From positions 26,562,266 through 26,626,265 of the forward strand of contig OX387197.1 in NCBI GenBank assembly GCA_947561715.1: DNA of 64,000 nt, in the 5' to 3' direction. Positions 23,008 through 35,050 of the stretch are shown here, one piece after another; the first letter of the stretch is position 1; every line of letters starts with the position of its first letter. The position numbers and the translations under genes are program-made. The notes beneath the pieces were generated by a model that was given only the letters and a program-made list of their open reading frames with translations, searched no databases and was not told the origin of the DNA. This DNA is from Ascidia mentula (lineage: Eukaryota > Chordata > Ascidiacea > Phlebobranchia > Ascidiidae).

Positions 23008-24668
23008 CACGGATACAGAGTGTCAATTAGCAACAATATAATAACACCAACACTTGCTTGTAACAGATCTGTACATAATAAATATTTACAATTCATTTTA
23101 ATCCGAAATAACCGAATAACCATTTAAATCTTATCACGCATCACTTTCAACAATATTGGACCATTTTTTCCATTTTCACATCCCAACAAATATATAAAGA
23201 ATGTACTTTTGTGCTGACTCTAAAAACAACTGGGGGCTCTGAATATAACGTATAGCAACGAAACCTCTCCATGTCGACCCATAATGAACAGACATATCGT
23301 GCAATTCGTTAATTGCGATGCAATGGGACTTTGCAACAATTCGTTAATTATTATTCTCGAATTTGTTGACCTTCCGCAGCGCAAAAGTTGTTATAGTTGC
23401 ATTCGATAATTGAGTTACTTTGAGCAAGAAAGCTGCAATGAAAACAAATAGAACGGATTATTACTCAACATTATACACAATACTCACAGAAGCCAATATG
23501 TTGAGAAATGGGAAGGTAATGTTTCCACCCAATAGAAATCACATGACCAAACCGCGTCCACCAATAAGATTTTCATGTCAAGGCAGAGAAAAGTTTCAAT
23601 TGTAGTATTAAAAATTAAAACAAAAAATAATTAAAATAATTAAGCAATAGAGCCAATAATGTTTCTTATAGTGAGCTGCAGACAGGGGCCCTGTTTCGAT
23701 CCTAATAAGTCTCATCAGTGCGGCTATAATGTGACTTTCAACGATCTTGTCAACTAAATAGCCGGATGAGATGTATTAGTTCAAAATAGTGGCCCTGTCA
23801 ACAGCCCACCATTAAATGATTTTGCTGTGTTAAAACCGATGTTTCGAGGGCAGGATTCAATTGAATCAAATGTGTTAACACATTGTGGCGGTGAAGCTTG
23901 GTCTGGATTTTGCACCTTTGGATGAATTACTTGCTGCAAATGAAGCTTTTTAACATTACAACTATTCATGAATACACACCATAGTGGCAGGTGCGGATGT
24001 GCGTTTGTTTTCATGGCGCATCACACTGTAGCTTTCAGCAGCACATCGAATACGTACCAGACTACGTCATTATTTATCCCGACAAATGAAATATTAACCC
24101 AGGATTTAAATCAAACAGTCGAAGCTAGGTCGCATCGTGCACGTCCGGTCTGAGTTGCTTCTCTGTTTGCTTACTACTTGTCGCTTCTGACTCGTTGCAA
24201 TCGTTCTTATGTTTACGAGATTCAGGCTTTCCATCTCTGAACTTTAACATATGTTGAGGTAAGAGGTGGGAAGACCTCTAACTCATCCCCACTTCCCAGT
24301 ACACGCAGTAAAGCGAGTCAAGGAATTACTCAACGCCTTTTCACAAGACTTTGCTAAAAATTCACGCATTTTGTTTGTATTGAGTTTCGATTTTCAATCA
24401 ACACAAAAGGTTACAACCATACGTTGATAATAATCACACAATAGAAATCAATTGCACACCCCCGTTTTCAATAATACAAATATCATATCGAGAAATATAA
24501 AGTAAATTATATCCAAATGTTTAATTACCAGCAGTGTTGCAATCATACCGAAATTTTGACTCAATTTCATGATAATCAATTAAAAAAAGGTGGTTACGTT
24601 AAACAATGTTGAAACTATGTTGAACAGCAATATTTTTGTTGCATCTTTATTAGTAGAAATCCTACTGT
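23008..24668. other. Intergenic between MRH genes D and E
   Basis: Two ATTCGTTAATT motifs at 23303 and 23339 and TTGACC match part of the shared upstream block, about 300-330 bp upstream of gene D. A dispersed repeat lies at 23677-23762. An open frame at 23781-24014 has no recognisable content. Confidence 0.45.
23677..23762 (+). repeat. Dispersed repeat (GTCTCATCAGTGCAGCT family) upstream of gene D
   Basis: GAGCTGCAGACAGGGGCC, CTGTTTCGA, AAGTCTCATCAGTGCGGCT and then GTGACTTTCAACGATCTTG match 13797-13870 and the left half of 19755-19856. Confidence 0.55.
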
Positions 24669-26450
24669 TTACACATCTGCATCATTGTTGACAACGTAAA
24701 TTTTACCATCTGCGTCATTTCCGGTGTTCGAAAAATTTTGATTCGAGAACGACCGGTTGGACGAATCGCTTTTGACCGGTGTTGGTGACGCAACAAAGAA
24801 CTTTATGACGATGTAAACTCCTGCAATAATGACAACCAGAATGAGGTCGTGAAATATCAAACTGACCAAATCGAGTCCGACTTGGTTCCAGTTAAAACCG
24901 GTTGGATCCGGTTTTTTGGTTGGATTGCTTCCAGTTGTTGATGCCAAACCGGTGGTTGTTGTGGTTAAGGTCGTTGTGGTTGTGGTCGCCACTAAAAACG
25001 AAATTAACACAAGGTCATTTTCCGGAACTATATTATTTAGGTTGTATGATACAACACATCATCAAAGTTACAAATCACAATAAAATTGTAGCTAAACTGG
25101 GTGTTTTGGCACTTACCCGCAATGCCGTTGTCATCGCAACCCCCAGGACAAGCGCAAGGTCCGGCAAGTATAAATTCCTGCAAAGTATTTTGGGTTTTAG
25201 AACTCAGCTTTAGGGTTTTGGGGAAAGAATTAGGGGATTCCCATAAGTTGTTACTTCGCTGTCGTTATAAAAAACCTCAATACGATTGAGTTTGTGGAAG
25301 TTTGGGTTACTGGATAAAGATGAATGCAGAGTTCATGGACCAACTTACGTATTGCAGTGTGATGAGCTCCCCAACAAATTCCAACTGGTGTTCTTCAGCA
25401 TAGAGATCACACACAAGTAGAACACGAGATGTTCTACAATATTTAATACAGAATGATTTTGCAAAAGATATTTGATCAATAATTTGAAGTTTCATGAATA
25501 ATATTTCGCTACTACAAAAATCTAGTAGTCATATGCAAGATTTGTTTGTTGTAGGGTTGGAAGCCAGTGTACAGATGCATATTTAAACATTGTTAAACTC
25601 CAATACAGAAGCAACCTTTTCAAGTCGGCTGAAGTGTAGACAGCAGATGTTCCACTAGAGGTCGTGGTCTCAAATACTTCGTTAATCTGGACACCGAGAT
25701 CATATTCCAAGTGCGTTTCGTTGATACGAACCTGGTGAACCTGAATGAAACGATGGGGATTCTGTTTAGTTTCAACTCAAGATATTTCTGTAAAACTGGT
25801 TACACTGACTAAAATTATTTTTTGTTAAAACTCATATTCAGGTGAAATGGACGCATTTAAACAAGACAAAAAAATCACTCTAATGCCAAGACAGGTGTAA
25901 AGTGTCATCAGCTTCGGAAACCGAAAATCCACTGATTCAGATGCTGTTATACGTCTTCCATGGACTATGTAACTTATAGGAGAAGCTTGTCTCACTACAT
26001 AGCAGGGCATGCTACTTATTTAGCAAACAGCAAATTAAACATTGCAAACGTTTTAAAACATTTTAGTCATTAATATCCGTATGTTGGTCTTTCTGAATTT
26101 TCCAACTCTTATTTAAGCAAGAGCTTCTACCGCCAAGTCGGTGAACTTTTCGCTTGTAAATCCTCCACATGGATTGTAGGAATATTCGAACTTGTCGCCA
26201 CCGTCTATGGTCCACCGTGGGGCGCCGTTCGTGGACGCCAAACTCCTCAAGTTTATCTCTCCGCTCTCATCCGACATCGAGCACCTGAGAGATTTACATC
26301 ACAAAGTTGGACCCAAACAGTTGTCGATTGTTTGCCTCACCTGCATTGTCCGGTTTTCACACACTCCTGACCTTCCACGATTTGACCTTGAAGCCACACG
26401 AGGCTTAACGTCAGATGTGTTACAACAGTCCTCAAACGTAAAACTCTCAT
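24669..26450 (-). CDS. MRH-domain type I membrane receptor, gene E of tandem array
   Basis: Exons: 26341-26450, 26131-26284, 25616-25740, 25340s-25434 (exon 4: phase 2 in, 0 out, ending TLQY), 25117-25177 and 24669-24991. The protein is about 285 residues with the family phases 2-0-2-0-1. The signal peptide begins MRVLRLRTVVTHLTLSLVW, then QECVKTGQC. The domain starts CSMSDESGEINL like gene A rather than CETLDGSG like B to D. It continues YNPCGGF, VHQVRINE, EYDLGVQ, the RTSRVLLVC strand, FVGE, LQY and GPCACPGGC. Q, R, E and Y are kept, but the usual ITY strand reads SAVYTS. The stalk is a Thr run, then FNWNQVGLDLVSLIFHDL and one helix (about 224-244). The 41-residue Ser/Asn-rich tail ends KIYVVNNDADV and is unrelated to the tails of C and D. 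With gene A it forms a second subfamily at the array edges. Confidence 0.73.
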
Positions 26451-28469
26451 TTGTTGATTTTTTACAGCACTGGTCTTAGTTTTTGAAACAATTAAAATAA
26501 CTAAAAATTAATAAAAATCTAAATCATCTAAAACTGCATTTCCGCATTCCTCTCTTACTTATTCCTACATGCAGCTTTCCATTAAGTCAACCTATGGCTC
26601 GGTGAACAGTTAAGTTACAATGTAGTGTTGCAAGCTTGCAGAGTACGCATGTTGTAAAACACATCGTAAATTTAAAGACAAACCAAACAAAGCAACTTAT
26701 TGTACCTGAAGGATTGGTAATATTGCATGGAACCATCAACCAACAGCAAATAAAATGCTTGCCTTTAATTTCTTTGTGCTTGTAGTCTCTTATTTACTTG
26801 TCATATGATCGTTAGATGATGTTTTTCTTTGCGTTGGGAACATTATGAGTTAAATGTGAAGATAAACATTAGGTCGCGAACAATAGAAAATTGAGGCAAC
26901 AATGAAAGTTGGTGACCTCGAAATAACATCAAAGTGCCATTGCAGCACAAATGACCCCAGGGTGACATGGATCGGAACCACTGATCTAAACATGCTAGGA
27001 TTAATCTAATTTTAATTAACCGCTAGATAGCGCTAAGTATAAACAAAACCAATGGCTGGAAAGTGGTTGGGAGGGAAGACCCGCAAAAGTACATAACCTG
27101 ACGATCGGCCTTTGAGAGCTGGAAAACCCGGGTTAATCATAACTGAAACTGATGCTTTGTTGCTACATTCTCACAAGCAGATTTGAAAAGCAAAGATCGA
27201 CGTTTAATTTTAGCGTTTCTCCCAAATTTGAGTTGTTAAGCGCTCTGCTCTCCAACCTTTTCCACTGACGTCACACATTCAAAATCCGGCGTCACACCTC
27301 AACCTAAGACGCAAGAGTTATGACGTCATAATGGAAGTAGTTACAAAAATGCAGTCTAGGTATAGCGTTTGGATAAGCCTAAACGAATTGTCCAACTGTG
27401 ACAACGTTATATATATTGCCAGAAATTGAAGGTGATTATTTTTGTCAAATATTTTCAAATATAAATGGTTTCCCCCTTTATTTACACAGCTGCGTATCTG
27501 GCAGTATCTAGCAGTACACCGGTTGTAGGAATTTACGATAAAAATTAATTCGCAAAAATCATTGTAATGTCTTATTACTGTGGAAGGTCCACAACACATC
27601 CGCGTGTTTAGAACACATTAACATTTGCCAAATGGTCCGAGGTCAGTGCAGCGGTTTGGAAGGTCAAGCTTTCGCGGTTTTGGAACGAGACACGAAAACC
27701 CTCCTTCCCACTATTTCCAAACCCGGCCGGTGTTTTCAGCCGACCATGAAGGCGCCCGAGGCCGCTTGAATCCACGTGTGCGCTCATGCGTCACTCGCAC
27801 CCGCACACACGCGTAGCGAGCAATTCATTGTGGAAAGAGCTGGACCCGAAACACTGCTTTGTGGTGGGTAGACTCTGGTGTGTAAGTCGAGACGGTGAAG
27901 GAACCGTCTTTTGGTGTCTACCTGGCCGACCCACATTCTCTATCCACCTTTTTTCTATCGTCATCGTTTTGTTTGCTGCTCAAGGAAAACCATCCAACTG
28001 TAGCGTGTGGCGAAGTCTGTGATATTAGGTGGTAACAGTGGTTTAGTTTTAGGAGGTTGTAAGACAACTGCAAAATTTCTTCGAGATTTAGAAACGACTG
28101 CACACAAACGTCCTCGCGATAATTAATGGTTTTTGGGAGAAAACGTTTTTATTTATTTGTTAATATTTGTTATTGCAGTAAATCTTGTGTCAGTTTTGTG
28201 ATCAGTTGCGCGGGTGTTGTTTGAACAAACCTCTGTGCTTTAGAACGTATTTTTCCACCTATATTCAATCAGACCACAGATCTCTTAAGTTCAAGACATG
28301 ATCGGGAAGTTGTGTCAGATGCCTTTGGTAAAAACGTAATGTATCGGTGTGCTGATGCGTTGTTGTTGTTATTCAAGCCAATTGCAACTGACGTTCAGGC
28401 GTTCGTATATATAATGTTTTTGTTGCTGCCAGGCATATTGTAACTTAATAATCTGTTCCTCTGGCAAAG
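26451..28469. other. Intergenic; two palindromic CRE-like sites
   Basis: Upstream flank of gene E. TGACGTCA occurs at 27266-27273 and again at 27321-27328. A more GC-rich stretch at 27600-28030 could hold a promoter or non-coding exon for either strand, but I see no coding or splice pattern that decides it. Confidence 0.35.
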
Positions 28470-28945
28470 ATAAAACGTAACTTTATTCACCGACGTTTCG
28501 CCTGTTATTCAACAAGGCTTCCTCAAGGCAATGGTACAGTGCAGCACACAACTAACACCAAAAAACGTGCCAACACGAAAAAGGGGATAACGCTAACACC
28601 GCTTGTAAAATCATGTGATGTATAAAAAATGGGCGGGAAAACTACAGTTACAGTAAGTTGTTATAGAGCACCGGGAAGTAAACGCACTGTTCCCTATCAT
28701 TAACACAGCGATTGTTCTTGTGGATGTGGAGCGCTTCTAGGAAGAGGCGCTTTGTATGGTCCACCTCCTTTTCCAAAACCTTAGCCTTGTCAAAGGCGAT
28801 CTGATGACCTTTTAAGGCAGCACATGATTTTACAAGCGGTGTTAGCGTTATCCCCTTTTTCGTGTTGGCACGTTTTTTGGTGTTAGTTGTGTGCTGCACT
28901 GTACCATTGCCTTGAGGAAGCCTTGTTGAATAACAGGCGAAACGT
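28470..28945 (-). mobile_element. Penelope-like element 3' remnant inside an inverted repeat
   Basis: Arms 28493-28618 and 28821-28945 are near-perfect reverse complements of about 125 bp around a 202-bp centre. On the minus strand the centre encodes ALKGHQIAFDKAKVLEKE, then RLFLEALHIHKN and PVLYNNLL before a stop at about 28648. That is the pattern at the end of the Penelope-family GIY-YIG endonuclease region. The 3' arm (TGAGGAAGCCTTGTTGAATA, then GGCGAAACGT) resembles the conserved pLTR of these elements, and an inverted pLTR upstream is a known arrangement. Only the last 60 codons or so remain, so it is 5'-truncated and dead. Confidence 0.65.
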
Positions 28946-31900
28946 TCGTATATAGTTAAAATGCAAACGACATTTTTATATCTGCATTTTAGTTAAATTT
29001 GTTTGCCAGTGGTTGATGTGTAAGTTACATGTGGATATCAACAACCTCTTTGACGTTGTTAAAATGTTTTAGTGGTTAAGGCATGGTAATGTTCCTGCTT
29101 ACATTACCGCAAAAAAACGTGTAGAATTATAGACTTACAACGTGTTGTGACTATTATTCGTTTGTTTTGAGGCGTAAGGCCAAATGTCACTTCAAAACTT
29201 AGACAGATTGTTGCAGGTGTTTGACACAAAAGCGGTCGTTGTTAAGTTCTAATATGTGTTGGGTCATTAAACAACGTTTGTCACAATCAGTTTGTGAGTA
29301 TTGCGGTACAGGAAACTTTACTACCGATGTATTTGTCGCGTACTAGATGATGAATCGGCTAAAACCGGGCTTACAAAGTCGCGTGTGTTTGCCAACAAGT
29401 GTAAAAAATACTTGACATTCCAGACCATAGATAAGTGACCTGCTGCACGTCCCACCATGGATGGATTTGAAGTTGGATGATTCATTACTAAACTGGTTTA
29501 AACGATGTCTGCAAATGCAACCTTTTGTGTACAGTAAATGCTTTGTAGTAGATATTATGTTTTGCCAGAAAGGCAGGGTAAGTTTTTTTTTCAGTTTAAA
29601 GCCCGTGTATCATATTTCGTAATCATTTATGCGACGTCATTTGCAACGAGTAATGTAGCAACTGATAAGTTCTGAGCACATTGAATTGATTTGAAGTCAG
29701 TGTGTAGCATTTGACGATTTGGCGACAGCGAAAATCAAATATATGCTGTAAGGGTGCGTGATTGTTTCAAACAATTAGGAGATTCGAAACTAGACACAAA
29801 AAAGCATTGTCTTATAACAATGACAACGCTTGTTGTAAACGAATTAATCTATTTAGCAAATAAATGTAATAAAACAGGCTGTCGGCATATAAAAACTGCT
29901 GCCTACAACTCCCAGAAGACGAAAACACCCCAACTGTTTGGGCAGCGTGACGTAACAGTCGCAACAGTGACGTAAAGAACGAAACACCCGCTGCGTGTAA
30001 GTATGGGGTGCCTGTTCAGTCCAGCAGTTGGCGAGAATTCCCTGAAGTTTATGACGACTTTTTCTTCAACAGGTGCCGAAATATGGCGTAAATTTGAGCA
30101 GTTGTAGATGTCTGGCAGGTATTTCCGAACTTGTAACTGGTTTCGTTTTGGAACGTACAGTGCGATGGTGTGAATGTTGCTGCGCATAGCAGCGACCATC
30201 TCGCAAACACCTTCTTTACGTGTTTGTCATGTTAAAACGCTTGCAGTTTTGCATTTTATTGTTTGTGATAAGGTTTATGAGGTTATATACGAAAGCACAA
30301 TGGTTTATGTTTTTGTGTAAGTTCATTCGCTCCGGTAAGCAAAATACACCACTGGATCTGTTCAGCAATCAGTTATTTGTCATGATCACAAACCGAAACT
30401 CATTGTACGAACAGGGATGGCAGTTGATTGTGTGACAAAACCCCATGACATACATGCGTAGGCTGGGAGAAAGGGTGTGGTGTGTGTTGTAATGCTTGGA
30501 TAGTGACGTTCTACTCAGTTTAAATAACCTTGTTCACCTTGCACACTTACCAGAGGGCCAGGTGTTGGTGATGTAACAGCACGGAATTTGACGGATTAGC
30601 GCTGATTTTTGCTTGAATTATTAATTGTGCAGCTTTGTCGAAAGGTTACTGACATTCACGGTGATTGTTATGCGTTGTTTGCTGTGTGCATTTGGATCTC
30701 AAGGTTTTGTTGGCAGTAACAAGAGAGTGTATAATACGTTGATGCTGTAAGATACAAGTTGTCACTGTGAGAGATGTCATTTAGATCCAGTGGTTTATTA
30801 AATTCGTAAAAGTCTATTTGTAAAACCCTCTACAGTTATTTCAGATCAATTTTTATGTTTTTAAATCTCATTTTGACAACAAAACCCTACTTTCACTGAA
30901 ATATGGGTTAACAATATGAAGAAAATTAAATTGGTTTGGAATTACTGGAAACCCGCTGTGTTATTCCGCATCAGCAGCACTAGACAGCCGTAAAACGCCA
31001 TTAAATAAATCGAAGCATTGACAACAAAGCGCTGGAAAATGGGGTATGACGTCATGAAATTGTGGTTCAAAATTACCACCAATTTTGGTGTAGGGTTACT
31101 GTGTTGGGAAGGAAGTTATTTATGTAGGAAAACACAAAGCACTGCAAATATTTTCTTTTGTCGACGGTAAAATTGTTCCTACGTGTAGTTAAATGAACTT
31201 GTTTGTGTAAGTTTTGTTCTGATGAATCTTACAATAAGTTGCGAATATATTTAAAGAACAGTCGTACATGCAGTCTGTATTTGTCGTATGTAAATTTAAA
31301 ACGTGGAACCCTTAAACTGCTCAGATGAACATTGCACGGTGTTTTGAAAACGTAGCTATTTCAACCTCTGTTTATCGGTCCATTGTGGATTCTGGACTCC
31401 CAACACTCTCCGCAAATGTGGGAAAATTGAATCCAAGCTGTTTTTGTTTTCAAAAACCAGGTTTGAATCAGCAGGTTTGGTGTTACTCCCAGACGAGTCA
31501 CCAAGGCTCAATATATGACCATTTGTTTTGAATAGCTTCAGGAGTTGGTTAAGTTTGAATACTAGCAGCATGGCAGAACAGCAACATTTCATAATTAGCG
31601 ACAAAACTTTTATATTTTCCTTAACTTTAGGGAATTTCCCGCTGCACCGGGGTAACTACCGGTCACAGCTGGATAGATTGGTGGCAGGAGAAACTACAGC
31701 GGTTTGTGAGAGTATTTCTGAGACAGAGGATTAAGTGTCCCGTCGGGAGATTAACTGACGGCCTCCGACGATGTTTGTGACAAGAAAGAATTGAACGACA
31801 ACACGAAATTGCTGCTGCTGTTGTTGTAGTGAAAAGATCAATATTTGTTGGAAGGTCAAAGTCGCACAGTTCGCAAGTTTCAAATGTTTGCACTTGACTC

Positions 31901-32528
31901 ACAAGTTGACTGTCGAGTATTGCCAAACGTTGAGATCGTTATGATTGTGCTTTTTAAAGCTATGCAACCTGTTGTTGCCATGTGTGGTTTGACATGCAGT
32001 AAATCATTTGACGTTCCGTGATGTTTTTTCTGATGCATAAACTCTAAGGACAATATTTCACATAATATTGCGAAACTGTTTTGATATGTGGTAATATATT
32101 TGCGTGATATGGTTTAGATAACGCAAAAACTTATTTTAGTTCGGCCTAAGGTAAAAACCATAAGGTTGTGAATACAACGGAGCAACGAAAAAGTAATTCT
32201 AAACTCTTTGCGATTGATAACTACATATGGTTGTATGCCTTCAGCCATTTGATCAGAAAATCCGAATTCAAACGCATATTTCATTTGCTTGTTTACTCGA
32301 TCAACTGCCCATCCTCCACAAGGAAGTGGATGCCTGCGACTTCTACGATAGTAAAACCCATCGTATTTCCCGCTGGTCTGCGGCGCAGTGCATCGTAAAA
32401 GTCACAAAACATACACAATTCACCCACCAGCGCACATAGATGTAGCTACGTCATTGTACAAATAGCGAGCGTACCCAGGCGGGTTGTTTCTTTGTGCTCC
32501 CTCGTTTTCACGGTTGGTTGCGCGCTCT
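28946..32528. other. Long stretch without a recognised gene
   Basis: Scattered short open frames (for example 29903-30199 minus, 31325-31531 plus) show no domain, signal peptide or splice continuity. A further palindromic TGACGTCA is at 31047-31054, and TGACGTAA motifs are near 29948 and 29969. Non-coding 5' exons of the ZO-1 gene could lie here but are not identifiable by eye. Confidence 0.3.
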
Positions 32529-32989
32529 TGTAGAGAAACTTTTTGATTAAACGTCATTTTTTTTGTGTATTGAAATTCCGTACAAGCGCAACTGGCATGT
32601 AGGTCAATCGCTTCGTTTCTATTTCGCCAGATGTGTTAATCTCGCACAGATGTGTTAATCGGTTTATATTTTTAATTTCGAAATCGACGTTCCTTAATAA
32701 TCGCATTTTTCTCATTTTCGAAAATATTATAAATACCGTCGCACGGCCTTAAGCCGGGGAGAATATAGAAAACGATATGGACAGAGGATAGAGAACACTT
32801 TCGAAGCGATAGAACTACGCTCTGGACGCTGCGCGTTTTGTGTTGTTTTGTTTTGGATCAAGGTATGTTTGTGTTACGTTTTATGTTTGAATTAAAAGTC
32901 GCAAGGGTAGTTTCTTTGGTAGAAGTTTTTAATAGATTCAGGAGTCAGATATACGGCAGTGTTTCGTTCTGCACACTTAGGTCCCTGCA
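32529..32989 (+). repeat. Left 461-bp direct repeat (candidate 5' LTR)
   Basis: Contains a TATA box TATAAATA at 32728-32735. About 130 bases downstream is a strong splice donor (CAAG followed by GTATGT at 32863). It also holds two AGATGTGTTAATC direct repeats at about 32629-32660. It could therefore start transcripts that splice into downstream sequence. Confidence 0.7.
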
Positions 32990-34589
32990 GAAATTGTTGA
33001 CCGCACGCCGTGATATTTGAACACGCAAATTTAAACCTTCTGAAATAATAACTGCGCAATTGAAAAAGTTAAATTGTGGTCATTTTCTGAAGAAAAATAA
33101 CTTGTGAAACGAGAAATAACCATGTCAAGCAAGTTTTTCAGGTTTGTTCCGCGTAAGATATTTTGGCAGACAGCAGGTACACCGACAGAAACAAGCACTT
33201 GGGTATTTCGAAAAGGTTTGGTGCATTTTTTACTATGTTAAACGTTGTATAATTAAGCTCAATGCCAAACTGCTTTGAAAAGCATGTTTTGTTGAAACGT
33301 AAGTAAATGTTAATTATTGTTACGTAATGCCTAACCAGCATTTTAGTGGTTACGTCATATGTCAACCTTATATAATGTTGTGCAGATATTATTAAATACT
33401 TTTTGAAAATTCGTTGATTAATACATGACTCCAAATCGTCAATTAATTACTTTTTATTGCGGGACTTACGGCTTCTTAATACCCGAAATCGAATTAACAT
33501 CGGTCGTGGATAACCTTATTTGTTGTCTGTGATAAAGGATACGGTATAACAATGATTTTAGATTTGTTATTGTCATGGTTAATTCCAAAACGTAAACTTT
33601 TACATTAATTAATCAACTTGTCAATAGGAAAAAAAACAGGAGAAATGCATAATTTACAGAATGGTGTTTTCAGTGAGCAATCACAGGGCTATCGCGCTGG
33701 TCGCGACGCATTCACTCAATGCACACATTTTTTTCTTCACATTACCGGACAACTAGTCCGAAGAGCAGCACGTGACTGCTAGTCGCACGGCGCACCTATC
33801 GCCTCAACTTCGCAAGTGACCAGAAGCCATACACGCTTGGTTGCTGAGCCTGAAGCCATGCATTGTGCAGTGGGTGAATTAAAAATCCGCTTAGTGATTT
33901 ACCCATTAGCTCATTTTGCACTGGTAACTTTCAATGCGACTATTTTTTTATTTTTCTCAGACCGCAGCTTGATGCATCACACACATATATTTGCACTGCG
34001 TGTCGACAAATTGCCTTGTGGGAGATTCGTGATTACGGCCAAAACACGAATTACATTTCACATTGCAACACCTTTCCCATAAAGCCCGTCACCTAGTGGA
34101 CTGTATTAAATGCCAATCCTGGAAATTACTAAAGACATGTTTGATTTTTTCACTGTTAATTCGAACTTTTGACACATGACAATACTCAAACCTATTATTA
34201 TTTGTATATTATCCTCAGTTTTCTGTCCTTGTTCTTATCGCAGCGCTTGATTTAAAAGTCACTTGCTTCTTTGCAAGAAACCGAAGCTGTTTGTCACGCA
34301 AATATAAAAAGAAAATTACTAACAAAACACCTGACAAATCATAACAACGCGCGATACGTATGAGGTAACTTAGGCCTAGGACTTTTAACTATTGTTTGTT
34401 CGAGAATGTCTACAGATCGCGACAACATTCTACATCGAACTTCAGTGCACGTTCAAATGCTACTGGACGTTTCAACGATATATCGATTCACAAAGATGTT
34501 CGGCACGATTAAACCTCAGCGTGCTAATCCAAGACGCACGTTAACACCTGACATTCACCCAGCAAACACTTTCGCAGCGGGGGACTTTC

Positions 34590-35050
34590 TGTAGAGAAAC
34601 TTTTTGATTAAACGTCATTTTTTTTGTGTATTGAAATTCCGTACAAGCGCAACTGGCATGTAGGTCAATCGCTTCGTTTCTATTTCGCCAGATGTGTTAA
34701 TCTCGCACAGATGTGTTAATCGGTTTATATTTTTAATTTCGAAATCGACGTTCCTTAATAATCGCATTTTTCTCATTTTCGAAAATATTATAAATACCGT
34801 CGCACGGCCTTAAGCCGGGGAGAATATAGAAAACGATATGGACAGAGGATAGAGAACACTTTCGAAGCGATAGAACTACGCTCTGGACGCTGCGCGTTTT
34901 GTGTTGTTTTGTTTTGGATCAAGGTATGTTTGTGTTACGTTTTATGTTTGAATTAAAAGTCGCAAGGGTAGTTTCTTTGGTAGAAGTTTTTAATAGATTC
35001 AGGAGTCAGATATACGGCAGTGTTTCGTTCTGCACACTTAGGTCCCTGCA
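34590..35050 (+). repeat. Right 461-bp direct repeat (candidate 3' LTR)
   Basis: Same sequence as 32529-32989 on a full side-by-side reading, including the TATA box (34789-34796) and the splice donor (34924). It is the copy nearer to the ZO-1 gene, 2.2 kb upstream of its first coding exon. Confidence 0.7.

Larger units (their letters stand above)
32529..35050 (+). mobile_element. Candidate non-autonomous LTR element (2.5 kb)
   Basis: Two 461-bp direct repeats that read as identical (32529-32989 and 34590-35050) begin TG and end CA. They flank 1.6 kb with no gag or pol reading frame. CTCT precedes the left repeat (32525-32528) and follows the right one (35051-35054), a 4-bp target-site duplication. 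A short G-rich purine run (GCAGCGGGGGAC) lies just before the right repeat. I could not recognise a tRNA primer-binding site after the left repeat. Identical repeats would mean recent insertion. The alternative is a recent duplication of a host promoter. Confidence 0.5.

Noticed and set aside
29903..30199. 98-codon minus-strand open frame
   Set aside because: No recognisable domain, no splice continuity with neighbours, and half of it overlaps repetitive TGACGTAA-rich DNA.
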